DNA from: an uncultured bacterium
Lineage (GTDB): Bacteria > Actinomycetota > Coriobacteriia > Coriobacteriales > Coriobacteriaceae
Assembly (NCBI GenBank): GCA_905216045.1
Contig: CAJMSL010000053.1
Span: forward strand, 1 to 11,397
Length of the DNA stretch: 11,397 bases
Direction: 5' to 3'
Shown in pieces: positions 5,557 through 11,397 of this stretch (positions within the stretch are counted from its first letter, which is position 1; each line of letters starts with the position of its first letter). The notes beneath the pieces were generated by a model. That model ran no database searches. It had not been told where the DNA came from and worked only from the letters and a program-made list of their open reading frames with translations. The translations under genes were made by a program, and so were the position numbers.

Positions 5557-6987
5557 ATGGCTCTTTGGGGCGGTCGTTTTGAGGCGGGCGTGGCCGAGGT
5601 CACGCAGGAGTTTGGTGCGTCGCTGCCGGTCGACAAGCATCTCTATAAGCAGGATATCGCCGGTTCTAAGGCACATGCCAAGATGCTGGCGGCCCAGGGC
5701 ATCATCAGTGCCGAGGACGAGCAGGCGATTGCCAAGGGCCTGACCGGAATCGAACAGGATATCGATGCCGGCAACTTTACCTTCGATATCAACGACGAGG
5801 ACATTCATATGTCCATCGAGAGCGAGCTGACGCGTCGCATCGGCGAGGCCGGTAAGCGCTTGCATACCGGCCGTTCGCGCAACGACCAGGTGGCGACCGA
5901 TACGCGCCTGGGCGTCAAGGCGCTGGCCAAGGAGCTCATGGAGGCCAATCTTGAGCTGCGCCATGTGCTGGTGGATGCGGCCAAGAAGTACGACAAGGTG
6001 ATTCTGCCGGGCTACACGCATATGCAGCACGCTCAGCCCGTGCTGCTCTCGCATCATCTGCTGGCGTATTCCTGGATGTTCGCGCGCGACTTTACGCGCC
6101 TGAAGGCCGCCTTTGATGCCGCCGACAACTGCCCGCTGGGTGCTGCCGCGCTTGCCGGTACGAGCTATCCGCTCGATCGCCAGATGACGGCTGCCGAACT
6201 TGGCTTTGCGGGCGTGATTCCCAACTCGCTCGATGCGGTTTCCGACCGTGATTTCCTGCTCGATCTGCATTACGCCGGATCCGTCATGGCGATGCACCTG
6301 TCGCGTCTTTCCGAGGAGATCGTGCTGTGGTCGAGCTCCGAATTTGGCTTTATCACGCTTTCAGACTCCTACTCCACCGGCTCGTCTATCATGCCGCAGA
6401 AGAAGAATCCCGACTTTGCCGAGCTTATTCGCGGCAAGAGCGGCCGTGTGTATGGCAACCTGGTGCAGCTGCTCGTGACCATGAAAGGCCTGCCGCTTGC
6501 TTATAACAAGGATTTGCAGGAGGACAAGGAGGGCGCGCTCGATACCGCCCATACGCTCATGCAGTGCCTGTCGGTTATGGCCGGTATGATTTCGACTTGG
6601 GCCGTCAACGAGGATGCCATGGCGCGCGAGTGCGGCGTGGGTCACCTTGCCGCCACCGATGTTGCCGATTACCTGGCTAAGCGTGGTCTGCCGTTCCGTG
6701 AGGCTCATGCCGTGGTGGGGCATCTGGTTCTGATGTGTGAGAAGCGCGGCTGCAATCTTGAGGACCTGCCGTTTGAGGTGTTCCATGAGGCAAGCCCGCT
6801 CTTTGAGCGCGACATTACCGAGGCGCTCGACATCCCGTCGATTGTCGCCGCGCGCACGACCGAGGGCGGCACCGCCCCTGCCGCCGTTGCCGTGCAGCTT
6901 GATCGCGCCGAGGCACAGCTCGTGGCTGACGAGGGTGTGTTTGGGTCACTGACTAAGGTCGTCGAGATGGGCCACGGGGTAAAGTAG
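5557..6987 (+). CDS. argH: Argininosuccinate lyase
   Basis: This enzyme splits argininosuccinate into arginine and fumarate, the last step of arginine synthesis. At 476 aa it has normal length for the fumarase/aspartase superfamily. Signatures are TGRSRNDQ (104-111), GYTHMQHAQP (152-161) with the conserved catalytic His155, and the mobile loop GSSIMPQKKNP (275-285) with the catalytic Ser277. The start at ATG 5557 gives the family's typical MALWGGRF N-terminus and has GAAAGGGG about eight bases upstream. An open frame extends 25 codons further upstream but does not look like the family. It lies on the same strand as argG but is separated by 522 bases that contain a strong hairpin and a 56-codon ORF, so argG and argH may not be a simple single transcript. 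Confidence 0.97.
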   Translation: MALWGGRFEAGVAEVTQEFGASLPVDKHLYKQDIAGSKAHAKMLAAQGIISAEDEQAIAKGLTGIEQDIDAGNFTFDINDEDIHMSIESELTRRIGEAGKRLHTGRSRNDQVATDTRLGVKALAKELMEANLELRHVLVDAAKKYDKVILPGYTHMQHAQPVLLSHHLLAYSWMFARDFTRLKAAFDAADNCPLGAAALAGTSYPLDRQMTAAELGFAGVIPNSLDAVSDRDFLLDLHYAGSVMAMHLSRLSEEIVLWSSSEFGFITLSDSYSTGSSIMPQKKNPDFAELIRGKSGRVYGNLVQLLVTMKGLPLAYNKDLQEDKEGALDTAHTLMQCLSVMAGMISTWAVNEDAMARECGVGHLAATDVADYLAKRGLPFREAHAVVGHLVLMCEKRGCNLEDLPFEVFHEASPLFERDITEALDIPSIVAARTTEGGTAPAAVAVQLDRAEAQLVADEGVFGSLTKVVEMGHGVK

Positions 6988-7039
6988 GGATTTGGCTGAA
7001 GCCGTTTTGGCCATTTATCGATAAATCGTTTTTGCTTTT

Positions 7040-7071
7040 ACGGGTGTCTGCTGATGCGGACGCCCGTATTT
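7040..7071 (+). terminator. Intrinsic terminator after argH
   Basis: ACGGGTGTC (7040-7048) pairs with GACGCCCGT (7059-7067) in a 9-bp stem with one G-T wobble and a ten-base loop. ATTTTG follows. It lies 52 bases after the argH stop codon. Confidence 0.75.
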
Positions 7072-7154
7072 TGTTGCTATGGGGGAGGGGCTTGTCGAGA
7101 ACTTCTGTAGGACCTTTGGGCAGGTTGTGAAGGGGTTACGTTCGCGGGCGGCAA

Positions 7155-7195
7155 CCGACCGCCTGCTCTGTTCGATGCGGTTGATGGGCGGTCGG
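7155..7195. repeat. 9-bp inverted repeat in the argH-ndk gap
   Basis: CCGACCGCC (7155-7163) and GGCGGTCGG (7187-7195) are perfect inverted copies 23 bases apart. No T-run follows. The rest of the 386-base gap holds the argH terminator, a 16-codon micro-ORF at 7235-7285 and the predicted ndk promoter. Confidence 0.5.
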
Positions 7196-7280
7196 ATGGT
7201 ACTCTAATCGGGCTTCGAAACAGAAGTGACACATATGGAGCGCTTTAATAAATTGCAGCGTTTCAATAAACAGCTTTTTG

Positions 7281-7309
7281 TTTAACTGCAGCTAAAACTC
7301 TGTTACGAT
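7281..7309 (+). promoter_or_regulatory. Predicted ndk promoter
   Basis: TTTAAC (7281-7286) and TACGAT (7304-7309) are separated by 17 bases in a locally AT-rich stretch. The match is moderate (three and four of six consensus bases). It would give an untranslated leader of about 55 bases, which contains a short dyad GTGCC / GGCAC. Confidence 0.4.
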
Positions 7310-7373
7310 GCAGTCCAGGCGGGTGCCGGAATGGGACTTGGGCACGCGCGAACCTACTTGAAAGGCTACTTTT

Positions 7374-7778
7374 ATGGCTATCGAGAAGACCTTCATCATG
7401 ATTAAGCCCGACGCCGTGCGCGATCGCAAAATCGGCGAGATTGTTGCTCGCATTGAGCGCAGCGGTCTTGTCATCGAGCGCATGGAGATGACCACGCTCG
7501 AGCGCGCTACCGTCGAGGAGCACTACGCCCATCTGGCCGACAAGCCCTTCTTTGGCGGTCTCTGCGACTTTATGACGAGCGGTCCGGTCGTCAAGATGGT
7601 CGTTTCCGGTCTCTCCGCTGTTGCTAAGATGCGCACCCTCATGGGCGCTACCACCCCGCTTGACGCTGCTCCTGGTACCATCCGCGGCGACTTTGCCGTC
7701 GATGTCAACGCCAACGTGATCCACGGCTCCGACTGTTTGGAGAACGCCGAGATTGAGATCAAGCGCTTCTTTGGCTAA
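7374..7778 (+). CDS. ndk: Nucleoside diphosphate kinase
   Basis: This enzyme transfers the gamma phosphate of ATP to nucleoside diphosphates through a phosphohistidine and balances NTP and dNTP pools. The protein is 134 aa, the compact bacterial form. It begins with the typical TFIMIKPDAV strand, which contains the conserved Lys11. The active-site signature is NVIHGSDCLENAEIEI with phospho-acceptor His117. The family usually has Ser where Cys follows HGSD here, a minor variation. TTGAAAGG lies about eight bases before the ATG. It is a single-gene unit, with terminators of argH before it and a strong terminator after it. Confidence 0.97.
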   Translation: MAIEKTFIMIKPDAVRDRKIGEIVARIERSGLVIERMEMTTLERATVEEHYAHLADKPFFGGLCDFMTSGPVVKMVVSGLSAVAKMRTLMGATTPLDAAPGTIRGDFAVDVNANVIHGSDCLENAEIEIKRFFG

Positions 7779-7780
7779 AC

Positions 7781-7803
7781 CAGCTTTGACTCCTTAAAGC
7801 TGT
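7781..7803 (+). terminator. Short hairpin just after ndk
   Basis: CAGCTTT and AAAGCTG form a 7-bp stem with an eight-base loop within 25 bases of the ndk stop. No T-run follows, so it is likely secondary to the strong terminator at 7817. Confidence 0.35.
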
Positions 7804-7816
7804 TAGCGTGTGGCTT

Positions 7817-7852
7817 GGGCGCCGCGGAACTCCATCCGCGGCGCCCTTTTAT
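7817..7852 (+). terminator. Strong intrinsic terminator of ndk
   Basis: A perfect 12-bp stem GGGCGCCGCGGA (7817-7828) pairs with TCCGCGGCGCCC (7835-7846) around a six-base loop and is followed by TTTTATT. It is a textbook rho-independent terminator. Confidence 0.93.
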
Positions 7853-7856
7853 TCCA

Positions 7857-7905
7857 AAATCTATGCAGGGGCCCGCTCGGACATGTGTTCCGAGCGGGCC
7901 CCTGC
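7857..7905 (-). terminator. Intrinsic terminator of rpiB
   Basis: A perfect 17-bp stem (7865-7881 with 7889-7905) closes a seven-base loop. Read on the minus strand it lies 25 bases after the rpiB stop and is followed by ATAGATTTT. Its position next to the ndk terminator gives each convergent gene its own stop. Confidence 0.88.
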
Positions 7906-7929
7906 TGTTAGCTTGTGGCACTGAATAGT

Positions 7930-8397
7930 TTAGGCTTCCTCGACGATCTTAAGGGCGCGCGTGTGATCGATCTCGTTGAGGAGGTTAACGCGACGCTCGT
8001 GACGACCACCCTCAAACTCGGCGTCGAGCCACTCGTCGACGATCATCTTGGCGAGCTCGGAGCCCACGACGCGGGCGCCAAAAGCGAGCACGTTGGTATT
8101 GTTGTGCATGCGGGAGAGCTTGGCGCTGAAGGGCTCGGAGCACACGACGGCGCGTACGCCCTCGACCTTGTTGGCAGCCAGGCTGATACCGACGCCGGTG
8201 CCACAGATGAGGATGCCCAGATCGACGTCGCCGTTGGCAACGGCCTTACCCACCTTGTAGCCGGCGATGGGGTAGTCAAAGCTCTCGGAGGTGTCGGTGC
8301 CAAAGTTCACGACCTCGCAGCCGCGCTCCTTCAGGTGCTCGGAAATGATGTTCTTGAGCTCGACGGCGGCGTGGTCGTTACCGATACCGATCTTCAT
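7930..8397 (-). CDS. rpiB: Ribose-5-phosphate isomerase B (RpiB/LacAB family)
   Basis: This enzyme interconverts ribulose 5-phosphate and ribose 5-phosphate in the non-oxidative pentose phosphate pathway. The protein is 155 aa, the family's usual length. It starts MKIGIGNDHAAVELK with the conserved Asp8 and His9, followed by CGTGVGISLAANK, where Cys65 is the expected catalytic base, and RMHNNTNVLAFG, where His98 is the residue expected to help ring opening. The minus-strand ribosome binding site is GAGAGGAA, about six bases before the ATG. Other members of the fold act on galactose 6-phosphate (LacA/LacB) or allose phosphate. The presence of a single subunit without lac genes favours RpiB. 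It is divergent from the cysteine desulfidase-like gene. Confidence 0.93.
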   Translation of the reverse strand: MKIGIGNDHAAVELKNIISEHLKERGCEVVNFGTDTSESFDYPIAGYKVGKAVANGDVDLGILICGTGVGISLAANKVEGVRAVVCSEPFSAKLSRMHNNTNVLAFGARVVGSELAKMIVDEWLDAEFEGGRHERRVNLLNEIDHTRALKIVEEA

Positions 8398-8478
8398 GGA
8401 TGGTTCCTCTCTGGTCTGTGCGGCGAGATTGCTAAAGGTTTTACCGCGTTCGACTGCATGATAGCGCGACTTTTGCGT

Positions 8479-8494
8479 AAACGCTCGAGCGTTT
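8479..8494. promoter_or_regulatory. 16-bp perfect palindrome, operator candidate
   Basis: AAACGCTCGAGCGTTT is fully self-complementary. A second copy of its half-site, AAACGCTT, follows at 8502-8509. It sits in the divergent intergenic region between rpiB and the desulfidase-like gene, 82 bases from the rpiB start. The AAACG/CGTTT halves resemble sites of LacI-type repressors, but which regulator binds is unknown. Confidence 0.5.
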
Positions 8495-8667
8495 TTTGGT
8501 CAAACGCTTTAGCAGGCAACAAGACTGGCTTCTCGTGAATGAATGTCGTCAGTTTGCGCTTGAGCGCCGTCTGCCGGAACCATGGTTGCGGTTTTTGATG
8601 CATTGTTATCAAATAAAGGAGCTAACTTTTTTGAGAGCCCAGCCCGTTATGCAAGCAGGAGATACCT

Positions 8668-9987
8668 ATGCCTACCGATTCCATCCGTGATGCCGCGTTT
8701 TGCGATGTTTTGAACCGCGAGCTTGTCTGTGCACTCGGCTGCACCGAGCCCATTGCCGTTGCCTATGCAGCGGCGCTGGCGAGCCAGACGCTCGGTTGCG
8801 AACCCGATCACATGGACGTTGCCTGCTCGGGCAACATCATCAAGAACGTTAAGAGCGTGACCGTGCCCAATTCGGGCGGAATGCATGGTATTGAGGCTGC
8901 GGCCGTGCTGGGTGCCGTGGGCGGCGACGCCAAGAGCGCGCTCGAGGTGCTCGAGAGCGTTGACGATAAAGACCGTGCGCGCGTGTCCGAGCTCCTCGCC
9001 GACGCCGGCTACTGCGATGTGTCGCTTGTCGAGGGTGTGCCCAACCTCTACATCAAGGTGACTGCGACGGCCGGGGGCCATACCGCGGTCGTCGAGATTA
9101 CCGATCACCACACTAATGTCACGTGCCATACGCTCGACGGTATTCCGGTATGCGGTAAGTCGGCGGGGGAGTGCGCCGCCTGCGCCGAGCGCGTGGTGGC
9201 CGAGCGTGCGGCAGATAACGTCGACACGCCCATGTCGATCGAGACCATCATCGACTTTGTCGAGGACGGTGACATTGAGGACGCCCGCGCTGCCGTTGAG
9301 CGTCAGATTGAGCTGAATGGCGCGATCAGTGCCGAGGGTCTCGCGCACGCTTGGGGCGCCGAGGTGGGCCGTACGCTGCTGGGTGCTCGTGCCGATGACG
9401 TCGCCTGCCGCGCCCGTGCCCGTGCGGCCGCCGGGTCCGACGCCCGCATGAACGGTTGCGCGCTGCCGGTCGCCATTGTGTGCGGCTCGGGCAATCAGGG
9501 CATTACCTGCGCATTGCCCGTCATGGAGTATGCCGAGTACCTGCGTTGCGACCACGAGCGCCTGGTGCGCGCCGTGATGCTGTCCGATCTTATCGCCGTG
9601 CATATCAAGAGCTATATTGGTGCGCTCTCGGCGTTTTGCGGTGCTATTTGCGCTGCGTGCGGTGCCGGCGCTGCGATTACCTGGCTGTGCGGTGGCACGC
9701 GCGAACAGATTGGCGCGACGGTCTCGAATACGCTTGGCAACGTGGGCGGCATCGTGTGCGACGGCGCCAAGGCGAGCTGTGCCGCCATGATCTCGGCTGC
9801 CGGCGATGCGGCGATTCTGGGCCACGATATGGCCATGCAAGGCCGCGGCTTCCGCGCCGGCGAGGGCCTGATCCAAGATACCGTTGAGCAGACGATCGCC
9901 AGTATGGGCTACGTAGGCCGCGTGGGCATGAAGGACACCGACATCGAGATCCTCAACATCATGATCGGCAAAACCCAGGTGTGCTAG
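8668..9987 (+). CDS. L-cysteine desulfidase family protein (CyuA/YhaM, UPF0597; serine dehydratase alpha-like)
   Basis: This family splits L-cysteine into pyruvate, ammonia and sulfide using a [4Fe-4S] cluster, or acts as a related serine dehydratase. The protein is 439 aa, full length. It has LGCTEPIAVAYA near the N-terminus with Cys25, the position of the catalytic base in the archaeal enzyme CdsA. Other landmarks are SGNIIKNV (54-61), VPNSGGMHG, and CGSGNQGITC (272-281). Cys281, the group Cys324/328/331, and Cys364/371 are candidate cluster ligands. The protein holds 22 cysteines. ATG 8668 has AGGAG about six bases upstream. A second AAAGGAG lies about 45 bases further up, before a TTG in another frame. 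It is monocistronic and divergent from rpiB. The family is certain; cysteine rather than serine as substrate is inferred. Confidence 0.9.
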   Translation: MPTDSIRDAAFCDVLNRELVCALGCTEPIAVAYAAALASQTLGCEPDHMDVACSGNIIKNVKSVTVPNSGGMHGIEAAAVLGAVGGDAKSALEVLESVDDKDRARVSELLADAGYCDVSLVEGVPNLYIKVTATAGGHTAVVEITDHHTNVTCHTLDGIPVCGKSAGECAACAERVVAERAADNVDTPMSIETIIDFVEDGDIEDARAAVERQIELNGAISAEGLAHAWGAEVGRTLLGARADDVACRARARAAAGSDARMNGCALPVAIVCGSGNQGITCALPVMEYAEYLRCDHERLVRAVMLSDLIAVHIKSYIGALSAFCGAICAACGAGAAITWLCGGTREQIGATVSNTLGNVGGIVCDGAKASCAAMISAAGDAAILGHDMAMQGRGFRAGEGLIQDTVEQTIASMGYVGRVGMKDTDIEILNIMIGKTQVC

Positions 9988-10014
9988 TTACGCGGTTTTA
10001 CCAAACCGCGTAAC
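9987..10014 (+). terminator. Hairpin at the 3' end of the desulfidase-like gene
   Basis: A perfect 12-bp stem, GTTACGCGGTTT with AAACCGCGTAAC, has a TACC loop and starts on the last base of the stop codon. There is no T-run downstream, so termination is likely but not textbook. Confidence 0.6.
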
Positions 10015-10025
10015 CAGTCGACGCT

Positions 10026-10129
10026 GCAAACGCCCCTACGCGGCAATCTGCCTTTCATTCGTCGGGCATGGCCAGAAGGCCTATGCCCGCCTCTTTCATG
10101 GCACATTGCGCGGGTAGGGGCAGTTTCGC
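10026..10129. repeat. Composite long hairpin between convergent genes
   Basis: Outer arms GCCCCTAC (10032-10039) and GTAGGGGC (10114-10121) are exact. AAAC/GTTT flanks continue them past a one-base bulge. Further in, GCAAT pairs with ATTGC (10043-10047 and 10105-10109). The tip is CGGGCATGGCC with GGCC-T-ATGCCCG (10053-10063 and 10068-10079), which has one bulged T and an AGAA loop. It lies between the desulfidase-like gene and the second HAD gene and could serve as a bidirectional terminator. Confidence 0.65.
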
Positions 10130-10176
10130 TGACTTGTGCTCAACCTGCGGCGATATTTGGTTTGGAGCGAGGGGTC

Positions 10177-10935
10177 CTACGACAGTTCGTCGGCTACTTG
10201 GTGTTCGTAGAAGGCTTCGATTACGGCGTTGAAGTCGCGGGCGAAGTCTTCCATGGTTCCGCGCCAGGTGGCTCGGCTGGGCTTGCCCTGGCCCACAAAG
10301 GCGGTTTGGATGCCACAATCGGGGGACGGGAAGTCGCGCTTGGGATCGTTGCCCACCATAAGGACCTCGTGCGGCTTGAGCCCCATCACCTGAAGCTGTT
10401 CAAGATAATAGGTGGCATCGGGCTTGCAGCGGGTGGTGTTTCCCATGTGCGTGACGAGCTCAAAGGGGGCGTCGGTCAGGTCGCCCCAACCCATGCGGCA
10501 CTCGATGGCTCCCTGCGTAAAGCTGGGGTTGGTGAAGAGCGCGCAGCGTAGTCCTGCGTCCTGTACGGCCTGAAGCGCGGCGTGTGCGCCCGGCATGGCG
10601 TGGGCGTTAATGACATCGTCGTTCTTGTACGGAAGAACTTCGCGGTCATAGTAGGTAAACGCCTCGTAGATGAGGGGATCGGAGAGGCGGATCCCGCATC
10701 GGCGCTCGACCTCTTCTTGGTAAAACTCAAGATTGGTTCGGTTGTCCGTGCCGCTGCGGCGATTGGCGTTGAGGTCGACCAGGATGGTGCCGAGGCGTGC
10801 CATCGTGCCACCGCGGCTGCGGCGCCCGATATCCGCGAGCATCGAAGAGACATCCTTAAAATAGCGAAGGATGAACGCGTTGAGGTTGATGCTGAGAAGC
10901 GTCTCGTCCATATCGAAAACGACTGCTTTGAGCAC
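10177..10935 (-). CDS. HAD-superfamily hydrolase (subfamily I, C1 cap)
   Basis: This is a predicted soluble Mg-dependent phosphohydrolase of 252 aa. Motif I is FDMDET with D8 and D10, motif II is LFTNPS with T135, motif III is K171 in RCKPD, and motif IV is GNDPKRDF with D197 and D201. The segment of about 100 residues between motifs I and II is the helical C1 cap, placing it with the phosphoglycolate phosphatase-like group and apart from the Cof-type protein at 2426. It starts with GTG; the minus-strand sequence GAAAGGTG lies about five bases before it, and the product begins directly with MLKAVVFDMD. The gene is divergent from rpsA and convergent with the desulfidase-like gene. The substrate is unknown. 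Confidence 0.88.
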   Translation of the reverse strand: MLKAVVFDMDETLLSINLNAFILRYFKDVSSMLADIGRRSRGGTMARLGTILVDLNANRRSGTDNRTNLEFYQEEVERRCGIRLSDPLIYEAFTYYDREVLPYKNDDVINAHAMPGAHAALQAVQDAGLRCALFTNPSFTQGAIECRMGWGDLTDAPFELVTHMGNTTRCKPDATYYLEQLQVMGLKPHEVLMVGNDPKRDFPSPDCGIQTAFVGQGKPSRATWRGTMEDFARDFNAVIEAFYEHQVADELS

Positions 10936-11082
10936 GCGGGCACCTTTCTCGAAAAATCGATCTAGAATCGTTGGCTCCGGATACTTTACCCCAAAGCCGA
11001 ATGCCTAGCTGGTTATCGTCAAGTTGCGGAGACGTGTGTTCATAAGATTACGAAAAAGTCTCCACACGAGTAAAAAAACGCA

Positions 11083-11111
11083 GTTCACGCTTGAAATCGA
11101 ACTCATTTCCC
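11083..11111 (+). promoter_or_regulatory. Possible rpsA promoter
   Basis: TTGAAA is a good -35, and a TAACCT hexamer lies 17 bases downstream, with TATACG overlapping just after it. The -10 is weak. The 315-base gap between the second HAD gene and rpsA is AT-rich in this part and otherwise shows no gene or strong hairpin. The implied leader would be about 130 bases long. Confidence 0.3.
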
Positions 11112-11250
11112 CGTAACCTATACGAACGTGATTGCATAAGCGTCACATTAGTATCTGTCGGCTCCCGAGTGTTCCTAAACGTTGTGTGCTTGTCGCACCC
11201 TTCTGTAGGTCCTAGCAATCGGGGCCCCGTAGTTCGAAAGGGGTCCACCT

Positions 11251-11397
11251 TTGAGTGAGATTCAGAACTCGTCCATATTCTCACATGTCGATGTCAACGA
11301 GGAGGAGTTGTACATCCTCTTCGACGTTACGATTACCGACTTTGATGAGAGCGTTCTCGTTAACGGCACTGTCGTTAAGTTCGAGCATGACGAGGTG
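11251..11397 (+). CDS. rpsA: 30S ribosomal protein S1, N-terminal 49 residues (continues beyond window)
   Basis: S1 binds mRNA on the small ribosomal subunit through repeated S1/OB domains. The visible part begins MSEIQNSSIFSHVDV and runs into FDVTITDFDESVLVNGTVVKFEHDEV. The pattern of a short acidic lead, then a G-T-V-V-K strand and a D-E-V turn, is the entrance to the first S1 domain in actinobacterial S1 proteins. The frame is open to the last base. I chose the TTG at 11251 because GAAAGGGG lies seven bases upstream and there is no ATG nearby in frame. Another protein starting with an S1 domain is possible, but the lead sequence favours RpsA. Confidence 0.78.
   Translation, partial: MSEIQNSSIFSHVDVNEEELYILFDVTITDFDESVLVNGTVVKFEHDEV

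Noticed and set aside
8496..8690. 64-codon ORF upstream of the desulfidase-like gene
   Set aside because: It has no ribosome binding site at its start, shows no recognisable family, and overlaps the operator region and the true gene start.
11048..11284. 78-codon minus-strand ORF over the rpsA upstream region
   Set aside because: The composition is not gene-like and it overlaps the start of rpsA and its ribosome binding site.

Overview
The window is GC-rich, with G/C-ending codons throughout the genes. It carries ordinary housekeeping genes of the type found in intestinal Coriobacteriia; gene content and protein style suggest Collinsella or a close relative. That placement is inference from remembered family sequences, not from a search.

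Layout. The first 2.1 kb encodes the C-terminal 700 residues of DNA polymerase I (+); its 5' end lies outside the window and an in-frame stop sits at 14-16. Facing it is a Cof-type HAD phosphatase (-). Between them is a strong terminator and an unusual 195-bp nested inverted repeat that includes the last codons of the HAD gene. Next come argG and argH (+), the last two steps of arginine synthesis. Upstream of argG a strong ribosome binding site drives a 24-codon ORF ending in an arginine-rich tail (RRQRAISRRR), followed by competing hairpins and a terminator-like stem with a T-run. This looks like an arginine-sensing leader-peptide attenuator and is the most interesting object in the window. 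Between argG and argH lie a GC-rich hairpin and a possible 56-aa ORF.

Then follow ndk (+) and rpiB (-), which converge on two strong hairpins. A divergent region with a perfect 16-bp palindrome leads to a cysteine desulfidase/serine dehydratase-like Fe-S enzyme (+). A second HAD hydrolase (-) converges on it across a composite hairpin. The window ends in the first 49 codons of rpsA (ribosomal protein S1, +) with a TTG start.

How the genes relate. Only argG and argH form an obvious pathway unit: citrulline plus aspartate to argininosuccinate, then to arginine and fumarate. The others are single-gene transcription units, mostly bounded by their own hairpins. I saw no tRNA or rRNA gene, insertion sequence, CRISPR array, phage gene or defence gene.
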